The notes: a model not told the origin generated them from the sequence alone. Shown: positions 1 through 6,574, counted from the first letter of the stretch. The stretch: DNA of 8,394 nucleotides from Thermoplasmata archaeon (GCA_022749905.1 JAKIWU010000054.1:1-8394); one strand, 5' to 3'. Made by a program: numbers and translations.

Positions 1-995
1 ATGACGAAGATGCCGACGATCAGCATCGCGCCGGCGACGATCGAGAAGAGGCCGAGGACGAGGAAGAGCGTACTGAGACTGCTGCCGGAGGAGGCCGCTG
101 TGGCGAGCGCGTCCTTGAGCTCCTCGTGCACGACGAGGTGCCCCGAGGTTGGGATCCCTGCGACCGTCGTGTTCAGCCGTGCGCTCACAGCCTCGGACAA
201 CGCGACGCCGGATTTCTGGGATCCGACGTTCGAGATGGCGAGGAAGTTGATCTCACCCGGGAGGTTCGTGAGGTTCTGGGCGGTCGGGAGATCGACGAAC
301 AGTCCCCCCGAGTCGCCGACCCCGCCCGTCAGAAACCCGCCGCGGAGATCGTCCCGGACGACCCCCTGGACCGTGAGGACGAGGGGGAGCGCGCCCGCAC
401 CGTAAAGCACGAGCGTGTCGCCCGCGGAGGTATTCATCGAGGCCGCTGCGAGGTCGTCGACGATCACGTGCCCCGTCTCAGGACCGGCGAGAGAGGTCCC
501 CGCATCGGTTACGAACGGCCCGAGCTGACCGCTCTGCGCTCCGTTGACCCCGATCAGGTGGAGGTTCGTCTGGGGGATGTGGGTGGTCCGATCCAACGCC
601 TGGGCGGTAGCGACGAGCATCGGTGTGACGCCCGTGACCGAGGGATCCGAGGCCATCGCCGTCGCGACCGCGGTGTAGGTCGAGTACGCGAACGGGACGT
701 GGCTTCCCGTCGGGGTCTCGTTGTAGATCGTCTCGTCGACGTAGCCGAGCGCGAGGTAGGTGTAGTGGAGGTCGAGCTGGTTGACGGTGTCCCCGACGAC
801 GAGACTCCCCGAGATGATCGTCGTGCCGACGAGGAGCCCGAGAATGAGGAGGATGGTGCGCGAGCGTCCGCGCCGCACGTTGCGCATCCCGATCCGGAAC
901 GGGAGCGGATGGCGCAGGCCGAGCGCGAGCGAGAGCGCCACCACTCCGACGAGGATCAGGAGGAGCAGGACGACGAGGGGATCGAGGGCAGCCAT
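1..995 (-). CDS. FtsX/MacB-type ABC transporter permease, C-terminus cut by window edge
   Basis: This is a membrane permease subunit of a MacB/LolD-type ABC exporter. My translation from ATG 995 gives 331 residues with no stop before the left edge, so the C-terminal part is missing. Residues 5-28 form a hydrophobic segment. They are followed by the family's cytoplasmic entry motif (FRIGMRNVRRGRSRT, 33-47) and a second membrane segment at 48-66. Residues 67-305 form a large, mostly polar domain that fits the extracytoplasmic MacB-type periplasmic core domain, with four N-x-S/T sequons (N92, N188, N241, N275). A further membrane helix begins near 306 and runs into the edge. The family usually has three more helices after this domain, so at least those are absent here. 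The gene lies 6 nt downstream of the ATPase stop, so the two are probably co-transcribed and translationally coupled. The hydrophobic helix before the entry motif is unusual. The substrate cannot be told from sequence. Confidence 0.88.
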   Translation of the reverse strand, partial: MAALDPLVVLLLLILVGVVALSLALGLRHPLPFRIGMRNVRRGRSRTILLILGLLVGTTIISGSLVVGDTVNQLDLHYTYLALGYVDETIYNETPTGSHVPFAYSTYTAVATAMASDPSVTGVTPMLVATAQALDRTTHIPQTNLHLIGVNGAQSGQLGPFVTDAGTSLAGPETGHVIVDDLAAASMNTSAGDTLVLYGAGALPLVLTVQGVVRDDLRGGFLTGGVGDSGGLFVDLPTAQNLTNLPGEINFLAISNVGSQKSGVALSEAVSARLNTTVAGIPTSGHLVVHEELKDALATAASSGSSLSTLFLVLGLFSIVAGAMLIVGIFV

Positions 996-1001
996 CGCTC
1001 G

Positions 1002-1679
1002 CTAGACGACCCACTTGCCGTCACGCATGTGGAGGGTCCGGTCGCAGTACTTCGCCACATCCGGGTCGTGCGTGACGACGACGATCGTCTGATTGTACTG
1101 CTTGTTGAGCTGCCGCAACAGGCTCGTCACCTGCCGGGAGCCTTCCTCGTCGAGGTTTCCCGTCGGTTCGTCCGCCCAGACGATCGCAGGCTTGGCAACG
1201 AGAGCGCGGGCGAGCGAGACCCGTTGTTGCTGCCCTCCGGAGAGCTCCGCAGGACGCCGGTCGAGGCGGTCGCCGAGCCCGAGCTCGGTCAGGATCGCGC
1301 GGGCCTTCTCCCGCGCCTCTTTCGCCGGAACGCGCGCGATCAGGAGCGGCATCTCGACGTTCTCGATCGCCGAGAGGACGGGAAGGAGGTTGTAGGATTG
1401 AAAGACGAACCCGGTGCGACGGGAGCGGAAGTCGCTCCGCTGGTTGTCCGACATCGAGTGGAGGTCGGTGCCCTCGAGCGTGACGGTTCCGCGGGTGACC
1501 TCATCGAGGCCCGAGAAGCAGTTCAGGAACGTCGTCTTGCCGCACCCCGAAGCCCCCATGATCGCGACCATCTCTCCGCGCTGGATCCCGATGTCCAGCC
1601 CCTTGAGGGCCGGGACCTCCGTCTCGCCGCTCCCGTAGATCTTCCAGACGCCCTGCCCCGCCACCACGATCTCCGGCAT
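1002..1679 (-). CDS. ABC transporter ATP-binding protein, LolD/MacB family
   Basis: This 225-residue nucleotide-binding subunit would power the adjacent FtsX-type permease from the cytoplasmic face. All ATPase motifs are visible: Walker A GASGCGKTT (42-50), Q-loop Gln94 in FVFQSYNLLP, signature LSGGQQQR (146-153), Walker B IVWADE with catalytic Glu171, D-loop NLDEE (175-179) and switch His204 in VVTHD. The sequence matches the MacB/LolD/FtsE group, which typically acts as a homodimer with FtsX-fold permeases, often in lipoprotein or peptide export or as mechanotransmission complexes rather than classical import. Length is normal for the group. The ATG start at 1679 is supported by a GAGGG Shine-Dalgarno sequence 5 nt upstream and by the N-terminus beginning just before the family's first strand. 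It is the first gene of the operon, with its own promoter region upstream. The function of the pair is not resolved. Confidence 0.95.
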   Translation of the reverse strand: MPEIVVAGQGVWKIYGSGETEVPALKGLDIGIQRGEMVAIMGASGCGKTTFLNCFSGLDEVTRGTVTLEGTDLHSMSDNQRSDFRSRRTGFVFQSYNLLPVLSAIENVEMPLLIARVPAKEAREKARAILTELGLGDRLDRRPAELSGGQQQRVSLARALVAKPAIVWADEPTGNLDEEGSRQVTSLLRQLNKQYNQTIVVVTHDPDVAKYCDRTLHMRDGKWVV

Positions 1680-1684
1680 GCTTT

Positions 1685-1689
1685 CCCTC
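1685..1689 (-). promoter_or_regulatory. Shine-Dalgarno sequence of the ABC ATPase gene
   Basis: The minus strand reads GAGGG here, 5 nt before the ATG at 1679. It supports that start and indicates a leadered transcript, unlike the divergent gene pair at 2505/2558. Confidence 0.6.
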
Positions 1690-1695
1690 GGGATT

Positions 1696-1745
1696 CGGTC
1701 GGTCGTTCTCGGACCGGAAGATTCCCAGATCGAGTTTGACCGGTC
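1696..1745. repeat. Cluster of CGGTC/GACCG motifs in the ABC operon leader
   Basis: CGGTC occurs in tandem at 1696-1704. An inverted copy, GACCG, follows at 1712-1716, which gives a 5-bp stem with a 7-nt loop (1700-1716). The 8-bp palindrome GACCGGTC lies at 1738-1745, next to the candidate TATA box. The cluster sits where an operator or leader hairpin would act. Against this, GACCGGTC also occurs inside coding sequence at 2103-2110 and 2574-2581, so it may only reflect base composition. Confidence 0.3.
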
Positions 1746-1747
1746 GG

Positions 1748-1755
1748 CATATAGC
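1748..1755 (-). promoter_or_regulatory. Candidate archaeal TATA box of the ABC transporter operon
   Basis: The minus strand reads GCTATATG within a very GC-rich gap (1680-1779), the only clearly A/T-rich stretch there. At archaeal spacing, with the TATA centre about 26 nt before the transcription start, transcripts would begin near 1725. That gives a leader of roughly 45 nt that contains the Shine-Dalgarno sequence at 1685-1689. A BRE-like purine stretch is not obvious upstream, so the call rests on composition and position only. Confidence 0.5.
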
Positions 1756-1779
1756 GGGGGCCCCTGACCCGCGCGCGCC

Positions 1780-2505
1780 CTAGCGTAGGGGCAAGCTCGC
1801 GGCGAGGAATCGGAGGGAGCTCCGGGCGAGCCCGGGGGGAGGCCGCACGGGCTTCCAGCGGGAGATTCTCTGTTCCAGACCGTCGACGATCGAGGACGGT
1901 CGCCCCGTCGCGCGAACGAACCAGACCCCCCCGGGGTACCTACGACGCACCGCCTCCCCCCAGAAACGCCGCTCGAATCGTGCTACCTGAAGGTGGCGGA
2001 GTTGCCAGCGCGCGGGGTGGGACCGCAGCGCCTTCTGGTTCCTGCGCCGCAGCTCCGGCCTCCCCACTTCGAGGTAGATGGTGAGCTCGGGGAGTCCCAG
2101 CCGACCGGTCCGAACGAGGACGTTCGCGGAGTCCACGATCCGTCGGGCGGGTGCGCGGAGCTTGTCCGATCGGACCGCGAGTCCCGCGGTGTAGGTCGCG
2201 GGCCCGAGAAACCCGGTATCCAGGACCACGATCTTCTGGTGTGGACCCTTTCGGGCCGCCTCGGTGTAGCGACGCGTCTCCTCCCGAAGGAATCGTCGCT
2301 CGAGGCGAAGCAGTGCCTCGGGGCTTGCCACGTCGAGCGAGAGGCGCGGCGTAACCCGATCGTACGCCTCCCGGATCCAACGCGCCCGCAAGCGCCGAGC
2401 GAGGGCACGCGAGACGGTCGTCTTGCCCACGCCCGACGGCCCTTCGACAGCGATGCGGAGCGGGAGGGCAGCGCGGCCGACGGGCTCCGCAGGCCGACGC
2501 CGCAC
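1780..2505 (-). CDS. P-loop kinase resembling thymidylate/deoxynucleoside kinases
   Basis: This 241-residue protein belongs to the P-loop NTPases of the nucleoside/nucleotide kinase type. A beta strand, RIAVEG, leads into Walker A GPSGVGKTT (22-30). VVLDTGFLG (93-101) sits where these kinases carry the substrate-binding DR/DxGF element. LTIYLEV (141-147) is a core strand, followed by an arginine-rich stretch (149-162, RPELRRRNQKALRS) that fits the LID region. No signal peptide or membrane helix is present. The frame stays open upstream to 2808, but that part overlaps the divergent folP and looks non-coding. GTG 2505 is the only start codon shortly before Walker A, and it lies at leaderless distance from a TA-rich element. 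The substrate is unknown; dTMP or deoxynucleosides are guesses from the fold, and a non-nucleotide substrate is possible. Its divergent partner is folP, which suggests but does not prove a nucleotide/folate link. Confidence 0.78.
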   Translation of the reverse strand: MRRRPAEPVGRAALPLRIAVEGPSGVGKTTVSRALARRLRARWIREAYDRVTPRLSLDVASPEALLRLERRFLREETRRYTEAARKGPHQKIVVLDTGFLGPATYTAGLAVRSDKLRAPARRIVDSANVLVRTGRLGLPELTIYLEVGRPELRRRNQKALRSHPARWQLRHLQVARFERRFWGEAVRRRYPGGVWFVRATGRPSSIVDGLEQRISRWKPVRPPPGLARSSLRFLAASLPLR

Positions 2506-2512
2506 GGCCGGT

Positions 2513-2524
2513 CGAGCTTGCTCG
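2513..2524. repeat. 12-bp inverted repeat in the divergent promoter region
   Basis: CGAGC and GCTCG are separated by TT, a perfect 5-bp dyad directly next to the TA-rich palindrome at 2525-2538 and just upstream of the kinase start. It is in the right place for an operator that would affect kinase transcription more than folP transcription. Its function is inferred from position only. Confidence 0.35.
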
Positions 2525-2538
2525 GAGACCTTAATCTC
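2525..2538. promoter_or_regulatory. Candidate shared bidirectional TATA element for kinase and folP
   Basis: The 14-bp element GAGACCTTAATCTC has GAGA/TCTC arms around a TA-rich core, the only A/T-rich spot in the 52-nt divergent gap. Its centre (2531.5) is 26.5 bp from the first base of each flanking GTG (2505 minus, 2558 plus). Archaeal TATA boxes are centred about 26-27 bp before the transcription start, so both transcripts would begin at or near their start codons and be leaderless. Neither gene shows a convincing Shine-Dalgarno sequence, which agrees. The core is a weak match to the TTTAWATA consensus. Confidence 0.45.
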
Positions 2539-2557
2539 GCCGTCCTTTCCAAGGCCC

Positions 2558-3856
2558 GTGGCGGCACCCGGCCGACCGGTCCTGAAGGGCCCGGCGCGGT
2601 TCCACGCTCGCGTCCTCGAGCTCCGCTCCTTCGCCGATGCCGCGGCCGAAGTGGCGCGGACCGCCTCCGAGCCCGAAGGGGTCGGGATCATGACGCGCAA
2701 GTCCCGGACGTTTCCGATTCGCCTCGACGGGGTTTCCCTGAAGGCCTCCCCTCTCCTCAAGCAGGAGCTCCTCGCCGTTGGCGGGGACAGCGCGCACGCC
2801 CGCGGCATCGCCGATCACTCGGTCGAGAGGTCGGAGGTCGTCCTGCTCGCCACCTGGGGCCAGTACCGTCGCCTGATCCCCAAGCTCGAACGGCAGCCGT
2901 TCGGCCTCGCCGAGATCGGCAAGGCGATCGACGCCGCGCTCGCGAACCGGGTCCGCCGCGCCGAGCGTCTCGTCAAGGGGCTCCATCACTCGTTCACCGT
3001 CGGGGGCCACACGCTCGTCATGGGGGTCGTGAACATCACCCCCGATTCGTTCTCGGACGGAGGACGATTCCTCGAGCCCTCCGCCGCCGTTGCCCAGGCG
3101 CTCCATCTCGGAGCGGAAGGGGCGGACATCCTCGACCTCGGAGGCGAGTCGACGCGTCCCGGGGCGACGCCGGTCTCCGCCGAGGAGGAATGGCGCAGGG
3201 TGGGGCCGGTCCTTGCGGGTCTGCGGGGGCTGACGGACCTGCCCATCTCGATCGACACGCGGAACGCCGAGATCGCCGAGCGTGCGCTCGCCGCGGGCGC
3301 GGACCTCATCAACGACGTCGGAGGGCTCCGCACGCCCGAGATGCGACGGCTCGTGGCTCGGACCGGGGCGCCGGTGATCGTGCTCCACATGCGCGGGGAC
3401 CCGGCGACGATGCAGACGAACGTCGAGTACAACGACGTGCGGGGCGAGGTGTTCGGGGCCCTGTCCGATGCGTGTGCTCTCGCCGAAGCGGAGGGGATCG
3501 CACCCGGCCAGTTCCTCATCGATCCGGGCCTCGGCTTCGGCAAGACTTCCGAGCAAAGCCTCGAACTCCTGGCCCACCTTGCGGAGTTCCGCTCCCTCGG
3601 TCCACCGGTCGTCGTGGGCGCCTCCCGCAAATCCTTCCTCGGCTGGGCGCTCGAAGGGGCGGGTGTCGGGGAGCGGACGGAAGCCGGCCTCGCTGCGGCC
3701 GTCGCCGCCGCCCTCGGCGGAGCCGACATCGTACGCGTCCACGAGGTCGCGACGACCGTGAAGGCGTTGAAGCTCGCGGACCATCTCCGAGGGACCCGGG
3801 ACACCGAGGTCGAGGAGCGAACCGTCGACGGGTCTCCCGGCGACAATCCCGGTTAG
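2558..3856 (+). CDS. folP: Dihydropteroate synthase with N-terminal extension
   Basis: DHPS condenses p-aminobenzoate with 6-hydroxymethyl-7,8-dihydropterin pyrophosphate to form dihydropteroate in cytoplasmic folate synthesis. The TIM-barrel domain covers about residues 148-408 of 432 and has the full signature set: MGVVNITPDSFSDGG (155-169), LDLGGESTRPG (192-202), SIDT (231-234), INDVGG (251-256), LHMRG (276-280), FLIDPGLGFGKT (319-330), GASRKSF (354-360) with catalytic-site Lys358, and VRVHE (392-396). Residues 15-130 form an extra domain with LKQELLAVGGD (67-77) and ATWGQYRRL (98-106). The same type of extension occurs in DHPS of Thermus and many Clostridia. GTG 2558 is chosen because the frame upstream overlaps the divergent kinase and is low-complexity. 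A leaderless promoter fits this start. The stop codon overlaps that of the convergent zinc-ribbon gene. A folate-type enzyme in an archaeon suggests old transfer from bacteria. No other folate gene is visible. Confidence 0.95.
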   Translation: MAAPGRPVLKGPARFHARVLELRSFADAAAEVARTASEPEGVGIMTRKSRTFPIRLDGVSLKASPLLKQELLAVGGDSAHARGIADHSVERSEVVLLATWGQYRRLIPKLERQPFGLAEIGKAIDAALANRVRRAERLVKGLHHSFTVGGHTLVMGVVNITPDSFSDGGRFLEPSAAVAQALHLGAEGADILDLGGESTRPGATPVSAEEEWRRVGPVLAGLRGLTDLPISIDTRNAEIAERALAAGADLINDVGGLRTPEMRRLVARTGAPVIVLHMRGDPATMQTNVEYNDVRGEVFGALSDACALAEAEGIAPGQFLIDPGLGFGKTSEQSLELLAHLAEFRSLGPPVVVGASRKSFLGWALEGAGVGERTEAGLAAAVAAALGGADIVRVHEVATTVKALKLADHLRGTRDTEVEERTVDGSPGDNPG

Positions 3857-4029
3857 GTCGCGGTGCGCTTCTCGGTCGCCTCGTCCGTCTCGAGGACGAG
3901 CGATCCGACGTAGTCGCACGCGAGGCAATGGTAGAGCTGGCCGAGGATGAGACCCCCCTCGAAGATGAGCCGGTCCGACCCGCAGTGCGGGCAGCGCAGG
4001 ATCGTCTTACCCCTCGGGCGCCGGCGCAT
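3853..4029 (-). CDS. Small zinc-ribbon protein, 58 residues, function unknown
   Basis: This short gene encodes 58 residues with two CxxC knuckles, CPHC (Cys13, Cys16) and CLAC (Cys35, Cys38), 18 residues apart. That is a classic four-cysteine zinc ribbon. A basic N-terminus (MRRRPRGK) and a hydrophobic middle (LIFEGGLILGQLYHC) complete it. The charged tail ETDEATEKR has no further motif. The ATG at 4029 lies inside the last 23 nt of gyrA in another frame and is preceded by a G-rich GAGG-like Shine-Dalgarno stretch. No alternative start exists before the first cysteine, so the overlap looks real. It is the last gene of the S15-RecJ-gyrA operon. Its stop codon overlaps that of convergent folP. 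The family resembles small archaeal zinc-ribbon proteins annotated only as hypothetical. Nucleic-acid binding or a transcription/replication accessory role is inference from fold and context. Confidence 0.82.
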   Translation of the reverse strand: MRRRPRGKTILRCPHCGSDRLIFEGGLILGQLYHCLACDYVGSLVLETDEATEKRTAT

Positions 4030-6574
4030 CGTCGTCCCCCCCCTCGTCGGCCTCCGGAATCTCGGCCCCCTCGCCCGCCGGGGCTGCGGGGCTCGGGCCC
4101 GGGGTCTCGTCGGAGGTCCCGACCAGGACGACGGCGTCCTTGACCTCGTCGCCCTCGTCGAGGCGGATGATCCGGACGCCCATCGTGTTCCGGCCCTGGG
4201 ATCGGATGGTCGAGGCGGCGAGGCGGATCGTGATCCCGCGCTGGGTGGTCACGAGGACTTCCGACGATTCGTTCGTGGGCAAGACCGCGACGACCTCGCC
4301 GTTCCGACCGCCGGTCCGGATGGTGCGGACCCCCTTCGCGCCGCGCCGTGTCTCGCGGTAGTCGTCGACCGGGGAGCGTTTCCCAAAGCCCGTCGACGTG
4401 ATCGTGAGGAGGTCGGGGAAGCGTGCGTCGACGGGTGCCATGGCGACCACGCGGTCGCCCTTCTCCTTGGAGAGCCGAACGCCGATGACCCCGTAGGCGG
4501 CGCGTCCCATCTCGCGAACCTCGGAGATCGGGAACCGGACGAGCTGGCCCGAGCTCGTCGCGAGCACGGCCTCGGCGCGTTCATCCGTGACGAGCGCGAC
4601 CCCGATGAGCTCGTCCTCCTCCTCGAGGAGCACCGCCTGGATCCCGTTCGTGCGGATGTTCTGGAACTGGCCAAGCCCCGTGCGCTTCGCCGTGCCCTTG
4701 CGCGTCGCGAACACCAGGGAGCCTACGGTGGCGAGGTCCCGGATCGGGAGGAGCGTCTGGACCTTCTCCCCGGTCCGCAGCTTGCCGAGGAGATTGATGA
4801 CGGCCTTCCCCTTCGAGTGGCGGCTTCCCTCGGGGAGCTCGTACGCCTTCAGGCGGTACACCCGGCCGAGGGTCGTGAAGAACAGCACGTTATCGTGCGT
4901 GCGGGTCACGAAGGTCCGGATGACGTAGTCCTCCTCCTTCGTCTCCATCCGGATGAGGCCGCGCCCGCCCCGCCGCTGCCGGCGATACTGGTCGAGCGGG
5001 AGGCGCTTCACGTAGCCGTCGCGCGTAACGAGGACGACGACGTCGCTGTCCGGGATGAGGTCCTCGAGCGTGCGTTCGGTGAACTCGGGGACGATCTGGG
5101 TGCGGCGCGCGTCGCCGAACTTCCGCTTCAGCTCGTTGAGCTCGTGGACGACGAGCCTGTCGAGCTCCTTCGGCGAGGCCAGGATCTCCTTGTACCGGCG
5201 GATCTCGCCATCGCGCTCCGTCTTCTCCTGGACGACCCCGGCGCGCTCGAGCGCGGTGAGGCGCGCGAGCCGCATGTCGAGGATCGCCTTCGCCTGTTCG
5301 GTCGAGAGGAGGAACTTCCCCATCAGCGACGTCTCCGCGGCGGCAGCGTCCGGAGCCTTGCGGATGATCCGGATCACCTCGTCGATGTGATCGATCGCGG
5401 TGAGAAAGCCCTCGAGCAGGTGGCGTCGCGCCTCGGCCTTGCCGAGGTCGGAGCGGGTCCGTTTGGTGAGGATATCCCGGCGGTGCGCGAGGTGCTGGGC
5501 GAGGAGCTCGGGGAGCGACAGGACCTTGGGCCGCCCGTCGACGAGGCAGAGATTGATCACGCCGAAGCTCGTCTCGAGCATCGTGTGTTCGTAGATCCGG
5601 TTCAGAACGATCTCGGCCGGCGCGTCGCGTCGCAGCTCGAGGACCACGGACGTCCCGTGGCGATCCGACTCGTCGCGGAGGTCGACGATCCCGTCGAGCC
5701 GCTTCGTCTTCACGAGGTCCGCGATGAGCTCGAGGAGCGCGGTCTTGTTCACTTCGTACGGGATCTCGGTGATCACGATCTCGTCTTTCCCGTCGCGTTC
5801 CCGGATCTCGGCCTTCCCGCGGACGCGCAGCATGCCCCGGCCCGTTTGGTAGGCCTCGCGGATGCCGCTCGAAGCGGCGAGAAGGCCGCCGGTCGGGAAG
5901 TCCGGGCCGGGGAGTCGGGCCATGATCTCGTCGAGCGTCGCCGAGGGCTTCTCGAGGAGGAGCTGGAGGGCGTCGACGACCTCGGAGAGATTGTGCGGGG
6001 GCATGTTCGTCGCCATCCCGACGGCGATCCCCGCGGATCCGTTGACGAGCAGGTTCGGCAGGAGGCTCGGGAGGACCTTCGGTTCCTTCAGGCTCCCGTC
6101 GAAGTTGTCGAGCCAGCCGACGGTGTCCTTCTCGACATCCTCGAGCATCTCCGACGCGAGGGCGGAGAGGCGCGCCTCCGTGTACCGCATCGCTGCGGGG
6201 GAGTCGCCGTCGATCGAGCCGAAGTTTCCTTGGCCGTCGATGAGGGGGTAGCGGAGCGAGAAGGTCTGCGCCATCCGGACGAGGGCGTCGTAGACCGAGA
6301 GGTCCCCGTGCGGATGGTACTTGCCGAGGACATCGCCGACCGTGCGGGCGGACTTGCGGTACGGCTTGTCGTGCGCCACGCCGGACTCCCACATCGACCA
6401 GAGGATCCGCCGCTGGACCGGCTTCAGGCCGTCGCGTCCGTCGGGAAGGGCCCGCCCGACGATGACGCTCATCGCGTAGTCGATGTAGGAGCGGTGCATC
6501 TCCCGCTCCACGGCGTGGTTGCGGACGCGCGACGGATCGTCGCGGGCGTGGACCGGTGTCGCGGGGGTGCTCAC
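4007..6574 (-). CDS. gyrA: DNA gyrase subunit A
   Basis: GyrA pairs with GyrB (A2B2) to introduce negative supercoils by ATP-driven double-strand passage. The 855-residue protein is full length. The N-terminal breakage-reunion core (about 20-500) contains SYIDYAMSVIVGRALPDG (29-46), GKYHPHGDLSVYD (84-96) and AAMRYTEARL (127-136), with catalytic Tyr131 and neighbouring Arg130. The GyrA box QRRGGRG (533-539) separates it from topoisomerase IV ParC. About 505-820 is the DNA-wrapping beta-pinwheel, and the tail from 821 is rich in Asp/Glu and Pro. Leu92 sits at the E. coli Ser83 position, while Asp96 (E. coli Asp87) is kept. The GTG start overlaps the upstream stop as GTGA and follows a GGAGG with only 3 nt spacing, so translation is probably coupled to the nuclease gene. 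Gyrase in archaea is generally of bacterial descent. gyrB, often adjacent, is not in this window. Confidence 0.97.
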   Translation of the reverse strand: MSTPATPVHARDDPSRVRNHAVEREMHRSYIDYAMSVIVGRALPDGRDGLKPVQRRILWSMWESGVAHDKPYRKSARTVGDVLGKYHPHGDLSVYDALVRMAQTFSLRYPLIDGQGNFGSIDGDSPAAMRYTEARLSALASEMLEDVEKDTVGWLDNFDGSLKEPKVLPSLLPNLLVNGSAGIAVGMATNMPPHNLSEVVDALQLLLEKPSATLDEIMARLPGPDFPTGGLLAASSGIREAYQTGRGMLRVRGKAEIRERDGKDEIVITEIPYEVNKTALLELIADLVKTKRLDGIVDLRDESDRHGTSVVLELRRDAPAEIVLNRIYEHTMLETSFGVINLCLVDGRPKVLSLPELLAQHLAHRRDILTKRTRSDLGKAEARRHLLEGFLTAIDHIDEVIRIIRKAPDAAAAETSLMGKFLLSTEQAKAILDMRLARLTALERAGVVQEKTERDGEIRRYKEILASPKELDRLVVHELNELKRKFGDARRTQIVPEFTERTLEDLIPDSDVVVLVTRDGYVKRLPLDQYRRQRRGGRGLIRMETKEEDYVIRTFVTRTHDNVLFFTTLGRVYRLKAYELPEGSRHSKGKAVINLLGKLRTGEKVQTLLPIRDLATVGSLVFATRKGTAKRTGLGQFQNIRTNGIQAVLLEEEDELIGVALVTDERAEAVLATSSGQLVRFPISEVREMGRAAYGVIGVRLSKEKGDRVVAMAPVDARFPDLLTITSTGFGKRSPVDDYRETRRGAKGVRTIRTGGRNGEVVAVLPTNESSEVLVTTQRGITIRLAASTIRSQGRNTMGVRIIRLDEGDEVKDAVVLVGTSDETPGPSPAAPAGEGAEIPEADEGGDDDAPAPEG

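Noticed and set aside
126..1739. A 537-codon open frame on the plus strand opposite the ABC operon
   Set aside because: The composition is Arg/Asp/Glu/Val shadow sequence, and the minus strand holds a full ABC ATPase and FtsX permease.
2423..2557. An upstream ATG start for folP at 2423
   Set aside because: The extra 45 residues are low-complexity, overlap the kinase coding region including its Walker A, and lie upstream of the promoter-like element. GTG 2558 is better.
2506..2808. An upstream start for the kinase at 2808
   Set aside because: It would overlap about 250 nt of folP in antisense, and the added sequence looks like non-coding Arg/Ser/Ala-rich shadow.
1993..4143. A 716-codon plus-strand frame crossing the kinase, folP and the gyrA end
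   Set aside because: It crosses three well-supported genes on both strands and is Arg/Pro-rich with no recognisable motif.
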